Positions 31,521 through 39,921 of a stretch of DNA of 50,571 bases are shown piece by piece. The stretch comes from Clostridia bacterium (lineage in GTDB: Bacteria > Bacillota > Peptococcia > DRI-13 > UBA5745): the NCBI GenBank assembly GCA_018434325.1, contig JAHDPO010000045.1, positions 1 to 50,571 of the forward strand, written 5' to 3'. The translations under genes and the position numbers were made by a program. How positions within the stretch are numbered: the first letter of the stretch is position 1; each line of letters begins with the position of its first letter. The notes beneath the pieces were generated by a model that saw only the letters and a program-made list of their open reading frames with translations, was not told the DNA's origin and made no database searches.

Positions 31521-32533
31521 ACCCGGTCCTCCTTGCCAATTTCCTCATCGGCCAGCTTTTTCGCGATCTTCTCATTATCACTGCCGGGCGTAGCATAAGA
31601 CCAGGCAATATCGGTTCTGTCCTCGCTGTCGTTGCGGACAACATTAACGGGCTTTTCCCAGGACTGGATAGGCTGCCAGGCTGCCCCTTCCCGCTTGTCC
31701 ATGAATTCCTGGGCAATTTCATTGGTCAAAGGCGCGGCGGGGCCCTGCCAGTGACGTTTTTCCTCTTTATCCTTTTGGTTATCGCGGCCGGGTTGCTCCT
31801 GACCTTCGTCCTGCTTATTTCTTCTGCCAAACTCCAGATTGCCTTCACCCTCGGGACCAACCTTTTTCAGATTAGCCAGAAGGGCCGGATCCCGCCCTTC
31901 CTCACTGGGACCGCCCTGGAGCCGTTCTCTGGTCTCTCCCACCACCTCTGCCAATACTACGGCAAAGATTCCGGCAAAGACGATGGAGTCAAAGGCGCCG
32001 GCGCCACCCAGATAAACGGTGCCGGGCACGTTATTCCAGGCCAGCCAAACCCAGTGGACCACATCCAGGGACATGACGCCCAGGATGGCGGCAATAAAAG
32101 CGCTGCGGCGGGAGCGGCCCATTAGATAACCGATAATGCCGGCCACTAAAGGATATAAATAAAGCGGATCCAAAAAAGCCATCTGCTCGCCAAGCTCCCC
32201 CGTCATCATCACGCCGCCTAAAACAGCCGTAACGATACCGGTAACCAGTGCAGCAAATAAAGCCCGCCACCTTTCTTTGTTGGTTCCCGCTTTGACCAGT
32301 AGGAAAATCACCAGGAGCAACGGTATCACGGCGCCCCCCAGATTCAAGGTGACATTGATGTCCCCCCGCCAAATCGGGATATCCACAAAGCTGCCGGCGG
32401 CCATCAGGATAAGAGCCAGGATAGCTTGCCAGTTGGTCAGGCCCATACGGTCAAGAACCCGCTCCCCCAAACCAAAAAAGATAATCAGCATTACCGCTGC
32501 CAGCAAAATCACTCCCCATGAAAGGGACCACAT
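31517..32533 (-). CDS. DUF1614-family membrane protein with long charged tail
   Basis: Polytopic membrane protein of 338 residues. Seven or so hydrophobic segments fill residues 1-205 (WGVILLAAVMLIIFFGLG, AVIPLLLVIFLLVKAG, FDSIVFAGIFAVVLAEVVG), matching DUF1614. The last 130 residues are hydrophilic and rich in Glu, Lys and Gln, probably cytoplasmic. GAGGAGGA lies directly before an ATG at 32539, so the second ATG at 32533 has better spacing and was chosen. It is the first gene of a three-gene operon ending in spoIIP, so a sporulation or envelope role is inferred. Confidence 0.82.
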   Translation of the reverse strand: MWSLSWGVILLAAVMLIIFFGLGERVLDRMGLTNWQAILALILMAAGSFVDIPIWRGDINVTLNLGGAVIPLLLVIFLLVKAGTNKERWRALFAALVTGIVTAVLGGVMMTGELGEQMAFLDPLYLYPLVAGIIGYLMGRSRRSAFIAAILGVMSLDVVHWVWLAWNNVPGTVYLGGAGAFDSIVFAGIFAVVLAEVVGETRERLQGGPSEEGRDPALLANLKKVGPEGEGNLEFGRRNKQDEGQEQPGRDNQKDKEEKRHWQGPAAPLTNEIAQEFMDKREGAAWQPIQSWEKPVNVVRNDSEDRTDIAWSYATPGSDNEKIAKKLADEEIGKEDRV

Positions 32534-32645
32534 AGTCATTCCTCCTCTGAGACAGATTAATTTAAAATGAAGCGAGCTAGTCTCTGTCTAAGTTTTTCCA
32601 TGATATTTTTAACGCAATAGCAGGAAAATATACGGCAGCAGGAAT

Positions 32646-32671
32646 TTGACTCCTGAAAAATGTGGTATACT
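32646..32671 (+). promoter_or_regulatory. Promoter of pepF
   Basis: TTGACT at 32646-32651 and an extended -10 TGGTATACT (hexamer 32666-32671). The 14-bp spacer is short, so the extended -10 probably dominates. Confidence 0.55.
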
Positions 32672-32722
32672 AGTGCAAAATGAAATAGAAATAAATATCT
32701 GCCGATTAAGGAGTGATTCGTT

Positions 32723-34516
32723 TTGAAATTAAGGCGTGAAGTGGACCTCAAAGACACCTGGAATCTTAGCGATCTTTATACCAACGATCAGGAATGCCTG
32801 GCTGCTTTAGAAAAAACAAGCAATATCGCCGGCCGGCTAGCCGAATTTAAAGGCCGTTTAACGGACTCGGCGGCAAATCTTTTGGAGGCTATGCAGTTAA
32901 GCGATGAAATGGGTCTTTTAGCGGAACGGGCCTGCACCTATGTACGGCTGAACTTCGATTCCGATATGGGCGAGCCTTCGGCCAAGGAGCTCTACGGCCG
33001 GATGGATTACTTGCTGACCAGCGTGGGAGAAAAGCTGGCTTTCCTGGAGCCGGAACTATTATCCATGAGCCCTGAGGATTTTCAGGCTTTCTTGAAGCAA
33101 TGTCCCGAGCTGTCTTTATACCAGTGGTCCATGACTAAGCTGTTCCGCCAAAAAGACCATGTGCTGTCGGCAGCGGAAGAAGAGTTAATGAATCGCATGG
33201 CTGCCATAGCCGGCAATTTTGATAAAATTTTTGACGACCTCACCGTCAACGATATTCAATACCCCACCATCGAAGGGCCCGACGGCCAGCCGGTGGTAGC
33301 CAATGAAGCCAATTACCGCAAGGCCCTGGAATCTGAGGACCGGGCTTACCGGCAGCGTTATTACAACAGCATGCTGGGCACCTACGGACAGCATGTCAAC
33401 ACCATCTGCTCCACCCTGGCCGGCAATACCCGCTACCATGTGCTGGCGGCCAAATCCCGGCGCTATAGCTCTTCTTTAGAAAGAGCTCTTTCCTCGGACA
33501 ATATTCCCCTTGCCGTCTACGACAATTTGATTGCCACTTTGCGGGACAGCTTAAAGCCTTTACAGGAATACTTGACTTTCCGGCGGCAGGCCCTGGGCTA
33601 TGAGGACCTCCATTTTTATGATCTTTTCGTCCCTATTGTCAAAGGCCATAGCCGCAGCTTTACTTTTGATGAGGCAAGACAAATTGTCCTGGAAGCCGTG
33701 GCTCCTCTGGGCAAAGAATATCAAAGCACCATGGCCCGGGCTTTCAGCGAGCGCTGGATCGATATTTACCCCAACAAAGGAAAAGCCACCGGCGCTTACG
33801 CTACCGGTGTCTACGGCGTTCATCCTTATAGCTTGTTAAACTTCAACGGCACCTTCGACGACCTTTTCACCCTGATCCACGAATTAGGCCACGCCCTGCA
33901 TAGCCATTACAGCAATACCCACCAGCCTTTTGTGGACTCAGGCTACTGTATTTTTACCGCCGAGGTGGCTTCCACCGTCAACGAAAACCTGCTCTTCCAT
34001 TATCTGCTGAATCGGGCCGACAACCCCCAGGAAAAAGCTTATCTGCTTTCCAGCCATTTGGACAGCACCCGCTCCACCCTGTATCGCCAAGGCTTTTTTG
34101 CGGATTTTGAGCGCTACATGCACAATCTGGTGGAACAAGAAGAGCCCATGGTGCCTCAAAACCTCTGCGCCGCTTACCGCAAGCTTTATGAGCTCTACCA
34201 CGGACCGGATTTCGTCATCGATGAGAGTCTGACCTTTGAATGGTCCCGCATTCCCCATTTCTACCGGCCTTTCTATGTCTATCAGTACGCTACCGGTATT
34301 TCCGCCGCCATCTGCCTGGCTCAGGGCATCCTCAAGGAAGGCCCGGCTAAGGTGGAGCCTTACTTGCGCTTCCTCCAGTCCGGCGGCAGCAAGGACCCCA
34401 TCGACCTGTTGAAAGACGCCGGCGTCGATCTGTCCACCACCGTGCCCATCAAAGCGGCAGTGGCAGATTTTGCGGAGCATCTGGCAGCTCTGAAAGAGGC
34501 CATGGCAAAGCTGTAA
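32723..34516 (+). CDS. pepF: Oligoendopeptidase F (M3 zinc peptidase)
   Basis: Cytoplasmic metallopeptidase of 597 residues that cleaves peptides of roughly 7 to 17 residues. The M3 zinc site is HELGHALHSHYSN near residue 386, with a downstream Glu in the IFTAEVASTVNENLLF segment as third ligand. The length and N-terminal region are typical of PepF. Translation starts at TTG, 9-10 bp after AAGGAG. Confidence 0.96.
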   Translation: MKLRREVDLKDTWNLSDLYTNDQECLAALEKTSNIAGRLAEFKGRLTDSAANLLEAMQLSDEMGLLAERACTYVRLNFDSDMGEPSAKELYGRMDYLLTSVGEKLAFLEPELLSMSPEDFQAFLKQCPELSLYQWSMTKLFRQKDHVLSAAEEELMNRMAAIAGNFDKIFDDLTVNDIQYPTIEGPDGQPVVANEANYRKALESEDRAYRQRYYNSMLGTYGQHVNTICSTLAGNTRYHVLAAKSRRYSSSLERALSSDNIPLAVYDNLIATLRDSLKPLQEYLTFRRQALGYEDLHFYDLFVPIVKGHSRSFTFDEARQIVLEAVAPLGKEYQSTMARAFSERWIDIYPNKGKATGAYATGVYGVHPYSLLNFNGTFDDLFTLIHELGHALHSHYSNTHQPFVDSGYCIFTAEVASTVNENLLFHYLLNRADNPQEKAYLLSSHLDSTRSTLYRQGFFADFERYMHNLVEQEEPMVPQNLCAAYRKLYELYHGPDFVIDESLTFEWSRIPHFYRPFYVYQYATGISAAICLAQGILKEGPAKVEPYLRFLQSGGSKDPIDLLKDAGVDLSTTVPIKAAVADFAEHLAALKEAMAKL

Positions 34517-34565
34517 ACTATGATAAACCAAAACATTTTATGTCTGATAGAAAGGAGGTTGCCAT

Positions 34566-34847
34566 ATGACCAGTAAAACCGATACAAGTATGACGATCAG
34601 GATGAACAAGGACGTAAAGCAGCAGGCCCAGCAGATCTTTACCGATTTGGGTATGGATATGACTACTGCTGTTAATGTCTTTCTGCGTCAAGCTATACGT
34701 TATCGCGGCTTCCCCTTTGATGTTACGCTGGATGCTCCCAATGAAGTTACGCTGACTGCTATGGAAAATGCAGTAAATGGCCGGGATATTTACGGTCCTT
34801 TCGATAGCGTGGAAGCTTTGATGGAGGATCTTAATGCTCAAAATTGA
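34566..34847 (+). CDS. RelB/DinJ-family antitoxin
   Basis: Protein of 93 residues. The N-terminal ribbon-helix-helix (DTSMTIRMNKDVKQQAQQIFTDLGMDMTTAVNVFLRQAIRYRGFPF) would bind DNA and autoregulate the operon, and the acidic C-terminus would wrap the toxin. GAAAGGAGG precedes the ATG. The expected toxin gene starts inside its last codons but is cut short, so this is now an orphan antitoxin. Confidence 0.93.
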   Translation: MTSKTDTSMTIRMNKDVKQQAQQIFTDLGMDMTTAVNVFLRQAIRYRGFPFDVTLDAPNEVTLTAMENAVNGRDIYGPFDSVEALMEDLNAQN

Positions 34848-34956
34848 ATATCAGACGAGGGCACTAAAAAATGAGCAAAATTGCAAGTTTAAAGTGTCCT
34901 TGACATGGGGTACACATCAAAACCGGCTGTATTTGGCTCTATTTAGCCATATTTAG
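34834..34956 (+). pseudogene. Truncated RelE/YafQ-type toxin, interrupted by an inverted-repeat element
   Basis: The frame starts at an ATG within the antitoxin stop region, the usual arrangement, and begins MLKIEYQTR, like YafQ/RelE toxins. After nine residues it runs into the repeat element and gives unrelated sequence to a stop at 34956, 40 residues in all instead of about 90. The rest of the toxin is not found beyond the element. Confidence 0.75.
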
Positions 34957-35048
34957 TGTGTCCTCGGGAGGAAACCGCTATTCTGAGAGGGCAGCACACT
35001 TTAAACTTGCAATTTTGAGCAATGGTCTGAGGCTTGACCGACTTTTAC
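34862..35048. mobile_element. Inverted-repeat element, family 3, copy A
   Basis: Perfect 22-bp inverted repeats, at 34876-34897 (CAAAATTGCAAGTTTAAAGT and two more bases) and 34996-35017, flank about 100 bp of unique sequence. The shared flanks CACTAAAAAATGAG on the left and a CTTGAC...ACTTTT segment on the right, also present in copy B, show that the element extends beyond the inverted repeats. No transposase is encoded. Insertion has removed all but the start of the toxin gene. Confidence 0.8.
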
Positions 35049-35082
35049 AGCGCCCTCTATCAGGACGGACACTCACAGCGAT

Positions 35083-35496
35083 TTATTCTGAAGTCGTTGT
35101 TTCGTGGGGCCAATCGACGATGCCGCCAAATTCATAAATATTGGTATAGCCCAGGTCTGCCAAGGCCTGGGCTGCCAGTTTGCTGCGGCGGCCGCTGCGG
35201 CAATAGACCAAAATAACGGCATCCTTATCCGCCAGCTCCTTTTCGGCCCTGTCTTTGATTTCCGTATCGGGTATCAGGATAGCACCGGGGATATGGCCCT
35301 CATTGTATTCCGATTGAGTACGGACATCCAGCAAAACATCGCTTTCGCCCTCGTCCATCTTCTTTTTTGCTTCCTCAGCGTTGATGGAGATATATGTGCT
35401 TTTTCCCTCTGCTTTTTCTTTGCCGCAAGCCCCTAGCAGCAAGCCTAGAGCCAGCGCCAATAAGCAAAAAATTGCTAATGGAAAAAGGCCTTTCAT
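35083..35496 (-). CDS. Rhodanese-domain lipoprotein
   Basis: Exported protein of 137 residues with a lipoprotein signal (FCLLALALGLLLGAC). The single rhodanese domain has DVLLDVRTQSEYNEGHIPGA and the active-site loop VYCRSGRRS with the catalytic cysteine. It would transfer sulfane sulfur or sense redox state outside the membrane. I chose the ATG at 35496 because the lipoprotein signal begins there; the frame is open to 35532. Confidence 0.9.
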   Translation of the reverse strand: MKGLFPLAIFCLLALALGLLLGACGKEKAEGKSTYISINAEEAKKKMDEGESDVLLDVRTQSEYNEGHIPGAILIPDTEIKDRAEKELADKDAVILVYCRSGRRSKLAAQALADLGYTNIYEFGGIVDWPHETTTSE

Positions 35497-35605
35497 TCTG
35501 ATTTCTTCCCTCACTCTAATCCCTCCTCTCACCGTGTATTACGGTGATTTTGTTGAAATATCGCCAAATGCAGGCAAACCGACATTAATTATGGAGGATA
35601 ACCCC

Positions 35606-36146
35606 ATGCTGAACAATCACGGATTTGATCTTTGGTCGGACAGTTATGACGATTCGGTAAGACATCTGGATACAAAAAATCAATATCCTTTTGCCGGTTA
35701 TACCAATCTAATGAACGCAATATATGGAACAATCATGAAGCAAGCCCCTGCAAAGATTCTTGATATCGGCTTTGGTACGGCTCTATTGACCTCCAAGCTG
35801 TATGACGCAGAAAACACCATTACCAGCCTTGATTTTTCGTCTGAAATGCTTAAAATTGCCTTGTCGAAAATGCCGGCTGCCAATTTGCTGCAATGGAATT
35901 TTAATCTGGGTATCCCGCCTGCCTTAAAGGGCCATCTATTTGATTTTATTATCAGCACGTATGCTCTCCATCATCTTACCGATTGCGTCAAAATTGACTT
36001 TATCGCCGCATTGCTCAACTTGTTGGAACCTCAAGGCAAAATTTTGATTGGCGACGTCTGCTTTCTTAGCAGAAACGATCTTCGCCTTCCATGAGTTTTC
36101 CTTTTGCTCCGGTATTATCGAAATCCGCAAGCTTACAAAAGCTTGA
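35606..36146 (+). pseudogene. Class I SAM-dependent methyltransferase, 3' end disrupted
   Basis: From an ATG at 35606 behind ATGGAGGATAACC the frame encodes 162 residues with the SAM-binding motif ILDIGFGTALLTSKLY, then LDFSSEML and ISTYALHHLTD. It stops at 36094 after LIGDVCFLSRNDLRLP, about 40-50 residues short of similar proteins. The next frame (+1) continues with FAFHEFSFCSGIIEIRK to a stop at 36146, which resembles the usual end of this family. A deletion with a frameshift near 36080 is likely. The low GC content differs from neighbouring genes. The substrate is not known. Confidence 0.7.
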
Positions 36147-39100
36147 TTTCTTTCCCTAAAGCAAGAGAATAAAGCATCATTTCGCTGACCTTCTGTCCGG
36201 TAAAGGCTTCCAGCCCTTCCCGATAAAGGCGCAGCTGACTGCCATAGCGGCGGAGCAACTCCTCTTCCTGACCGGGTTTTGCTCTGTCGCTTTTATAATC
36301 CACCAGAACCAGGCCGTCTCCCTCGGTAAAAAACACATCGATGGTGCCTTGAACGACAATTTCATCCTCGCTGATGCCGCCATACATCCGGCTGGCGGGC
36401 ACCGCCATGATGAAGCTGGCCTCTTGCCGGCAGTTGCCTTTGGCGTCGGCGGCAGCCAAGCGTCTGAACAGGCCGCTGAGCAGAAATTGTACCAAGAGCT
36501 GCCGGTCCACAGCTTCCTTTTCCCAAGGGCTGAGGAATTGATCCTTGGCCAGCTGCTCCAATAGGCTATCCAAATAAAATGCCGCCGCTGCCGGGCCGGG
36601 TTTACCCTGCCGCTCCATTTCCTCGATGGCAGAAAGGGCTTGATAGGGACCTATTCTGGCCAGCACCCGGTGCAGCAAAGTACCCCGCTCCGCGCCGGTA
36701 AAGGTTTTTTCCTTCTGCAAAAACCGGGGCCCCTCCAAGCGGGGCTGATAAAGGCGCTTGCTCCATTGCGCCTCCTCTGCTTCCGCGTCTTCTTCCGGGT
36801 AGAGACGGCCTCTGGCTTGGGTTACGGAAAGCTTGGCCGCCTGCTGCCCCTCTTTTTCCCAAGGGTAACGCCAAGACAACTGCTTGCCGATGACCGACCA
36901 GGAGCTTTCGGCGGCGCTCAGCTCCGGCAGCGTCAAGAAAGCCTGCCACAGCCGCTTTTCTTCTTTTTCCTTTTTTACCTCCTGGGCAATTTCACTGACG
37001 GCCCATAAACGGCTGACCCAAGGAGAAGGCCCCTGATAGCCCAGGACTGCCGGCCCCAGCCAATCCATAAAAGACAGAGCCTGCAGAGCTGCCTCGCCGC
37101 TTTCTCCCGGCTGATATTTCTCTTCCTGCCATTCCTGATAACGCCGCCGGCCTTTTTTATCCGCCGTTACCACCAGCAAGCGCTGCTCGGCTCTGGTCAG
37201 GGCCACATAAAGCAGCCGCTGCTGCTCCGCTACCTGCTCTTGCAATATCTTGGCCGCTACCAGCCGATGGTAAGCCCCGGCATATTTTATCCGGAAGCGA
37301 GGCTGGATTACGGCGCTGGCCATACCTAGGCCTTCGTGGAGCAGCAAATCGCTGCGGCTTTCCTTCAGCATAAAGGAACGGCCAGCGGTAGCCAGCAAAA
37401 CGATAGGAAATTCCAAGCCCTTGCTTTTATGGATGCTCATGATCCGCACCACATTTTCACCCTCACCGACCACTGCCGGCGTGGCCAGATCCGCCCCCTT
37501 CTTCTCCAAAGCTTCTATATAGCTAATGAATTGATATAAGCCCTGCAAATTTGTTTCTTCAAACTCTCTGGCTCTTTGTATTAAAGCCAGCAAATTCGCC
37601 CGGCGCTGGAGACCCCCGGCCATGGCCCCGGCCATAATCAGAAAGCCGGTATCCTCATAAAAGCGCAGCAGCACGTCGGCCACGGAAGCTCTCCGGGCGT
37701 AAAGGCGGTACTCTTTCAGTTGCTGTAAAAAACGGCGCAGGCCGGCAATGCCCAGCTCCTTTTCTCTGGCGGCGGCTTGAACCAAAGCGGCATACAGCCC
37801 GCCGGCCCGGCTGCGGTTTTGACTGCCTACCCTGATTTTGGCCAAATCCTCCGGTGTGAAGCCGAAAGCCGGTGAAAGCATGACGGCGGCCAGGGGTATA
37901 TCCTGCCGTGGATTGTCCAGGATTTTTAAAAAGCTTAAAGCCGTTAATACTTCTTGGGCCTGAAAATAACCGCCGCCCATATCGGCATAAACGGGGATAC
38001 CCCGGCTTTGCAGAGCCTGCACAAAGGCATCGGCCACCCCTTTCATCGCCGGCAGCAAAATAACGATATCGCGATACTCCACAGGGCGATTTTTTTCCCG
38101 GCTTCTATCCCATAAAACCTCTTGCCGCAAACCGCTGATGCGCTGAGCGCAAAATAAGGCTTCTGCCTGTAAAGCATCGGGCTCCGGCAAATCCTCAGCC
38201 TCATCGTCAGCCGGATCCTGAAAAGCCGTCTCGGCAGCCTCAGCAGCATCGGTGTCGCCAACAGTGGCGGCGGCATCGGCAGTATCGGCAGCGCCTACGT
38301 CTCCTGCCGCACCAATCTCATCTGCCGCCATAGCGATAACATGAAGCTCCAACACGCCTTGGCCAAGACCCCGATCTTCCCGGGGGCGGGCCTCCTCTGC
38401 CAGGGGCGCCGCGGCAATAAAACGGCCCTCCAGGCGGTAATCGATACCGCAGGTTGCTTCTGTCATACAATGGTCAAAAACCTGGTTGATGCCCGCCACC
38501 AGCCACTGGCTGCTGCGGTAGCTTTCCTCCAGCATTACCAGAGAGCCCTCGCCGCCTTCTTTATAACGCCTGAACTTGTCCAAAAACAGCTGGGGGGCTG
38601 CCTGCCGGAAGCCGTATATGCTTTGCTTGATATCGCCCACCATAAAAAAGCTCTTGCCCCGCAGAGCCTGAAGCAAAGCTTCCTGGATTGGGTTGATGTC
38701 CTGGTATTCGTCCACCAGGACCTCTTCATAGCGTTCCTTTAACGTCTTGCCCAGATTAGTCAACTGACGGCTCTCATCAAACAGCAAGGCTAACGCATAA
38801 TGCTCGATATCACTGAAGTCCAGTACATTTTTTTCTTGCTTAACTTTTTCGTATTCTCGATAAAACCGGGCCGTCAGCCCGGCCAGAGCCGTCATCGCCG
38901 GCGCCATTAAAGCCACTTCCGCCGCCAGCTGCTCCCGGGTTTCGCCAACCAGGCTTTGAGCCAGCTTGCGAAATTCTTTCTTGCCTTTTTCCCGAATACC
39001 TTTTATTTTCTGCTGAAGCGTCAGACGAATTTCATAAGCCTCGGGGCCTTCATCCTTAGCTGCCTTTTGGAGAATGCTGGGCAAGCGGCCAAATAAGCGG

Positions 39101-39921
39101 CTGGCCCCCTCTTCCATAGCTGCCACCAGCAGGTCCCAATCCTGCAATTGCATCAGCTCCCGGAGTTTTTCCCCATCCTCCCTCAGACAGTCGGCGTATT
39201 TTTTCAAAGCGGGCAGACTTGCCGCCAGCTTCGTTCCCTTATCGAAATTTCTGATCAATAGATTGAGGCTTTCTGCCGTTTGCGCCAACAAAAAGGGGAT
39301 CAGCTCTTTCAGCCCTTCTTCACCCTGATACAGAGCGACACAATCCTTAAGCCAGGTAAAAGGCTGAGGCTGGGCGGCGGCAAACTCATAAACCCGCAAA
39401 ATAAGCTGTTTAAAGGCTGCGTCGGTTTTTTCACCGCCGTAAGCCGCTGTCAAAGCCGCAAAAGCCGGCTCATTTTCTTCATAGCATTCTTCCAGCAAAG
39501 CATCCAAAACCTCGCCCTGCATAAGGATTTGCTCCGGCTCGCTGAGCACCCGGCTTTGGGGATCTATACCCAGCTCCTGATAATGTCGGCGGATCAGATT
39601 CAGGCAAAAGCTGTGCAGGGTGGAGATGGCCGCTTGTCCCAATAAAAGCTGCTGCTGTTTAAGCAGCCGGTTGCCCGGCTCCTGACGCAGCCGCTCCTCC
39701 AGACCTTTTCTGACCCGGCGGGTCATTTCCTGAGCCGCCGCGTTGGTAAAGGTGACCAGCAAAAAGCGATCCATTGCCAGAGGCGCAGCCGGATCCGTCA
39801 AGCGTTTGACCAGGCGCTCCACCAAAACGGCGGTTTTGCCGGTACCGGCAGCAGCGCTGACTAAGATATTGGCGCCCGCGGCGTCGATGGCCTGGCTTTG
39901 TCCTTTATTCCAGCTTCTCAA
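36133..39921 (-). CDS. addA: ATP-dependent helicase/nuclease subunit A
   Basis: Cytoplasmic helicase-nuclease of 1262 residues that, with AddB, resects DNA double-strand ends for recombination. It has UvrD-type helicase motifs (Walker A SAAAGTGKTAVLVERL near the N-terminus, DEYQDINPIQEALL as motif II, SIHKSKGLEFPIV, LYVALTRAEQRLLV) and a C-terminal RecB-family nuclease core (VLVDYKSDRAKPGQ). Residues about 529-575 are an Ala/Asp/Glu-rich low-complexity insertion. Translation starts at TTG 39921, inside the end of addB (17-bp overlap), after AGGAAAG; the longer open frame to 40050 is addB shadow. Confidence 0.95.
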   Translation of the reverse strand: MRSWNKGQSQAIDAAGANILVSAAAGTGKTAVLVERLVKRLTDPAAPLAMDRFLLVTFTNAAAQEMTRRVRKGLEERLRQEPGNRLLKQQQLLLGQAAISTLHSFCLNLIRRHYQELGIDPQSRVLSEPEQILMQGEVLDALLEECYEENEPAFAALTAAYGGEKTDAAFKQLILRVYEFAAAQPQPFTWLKDCVALYQGEEGLKELIPFLLAQTAESLNLLIRNFDKGTKLAASLPALKKYADCLREDGEKLRELMQLQDWDLLVAAMEEGASRLFGRLPSILQKAAKDEGPEAYEIRLTLQQKIKGIREKGKKEFRKLAQSLVGETREQLAAEVALMAPAMTALAGLTARFYREYEKVKQEKNVLDFSDIEHYALALLFDESRQLTNLGKTLKERYEEVLVDEYQDINPIQEALLQALRGKSFFMVGDIKQSIYGFRQAAPQLFLDKFRRYKEGGEGSLVMLEESYRSSQWLVAGINQVFDHCMTEATCGIDYRLEGRFIAAAPLAEEARPREDRGLGQGVLELHVIAMAADEIGAAGDVGAADTADAAATVGDTDAAEAAETAFQDPADDEAEDLPEPDALQAEALFCAQRISGLRQEVLWDRSREKNRPVEYRDIVILLPAMKGVADAFVQALQSRGIPVYADMGGGYFQAQEVLTALSFLKILDNPRQDIPLAAVMLSPAFGFTPEDLAKIRVGSQNRSRAGGLYAALVQAAAREKELGIAGLRRFLQQLKEYRLYARRASVADVLLRFYEDTGFLIMAGAMAGGLQRRANLLALIQRAREFEETNLQGLYQFISYIEALEKKGADLATPAVVGEGENVVRIMSIHKSKGLEFPIVLLATAGRSFMLKESRSDLLLHEGLGMASAVIQPRFRIKYAGAYHRLVAAKILQEQVAEQQRLLYVALTRAEQRLLVVTADKKGRRRYQEWQEEKYQPGESGEAALQALSFMDWLGPAVLGYQGPSPWVSRLWAVSEIAQEVKKEKEEKRLWQAFLTLPELSAAESSWSVIGKQLSWRYPWEKEGQQAAKLSVTQARGRLYPEEDAEAEEAQWSKRLYQPRLEGPRFLQKEKTFTGAERGTLLHRVLARIGPYQALSAIEEMERQGKPGPAAAAFYLDSLLEQLAKDQFLSPWEKEAVDRQLLVQFLLSGLFRRLAAADAKGNCRQEASFIMAVPASRMYGGISEDEIVVQGTIDVFFTEGDGLVLVDYKSDRAKPGQEEELLRRYGSQLRLYREGLEAFTGQKVSEMMLYSLALGKEIKLL

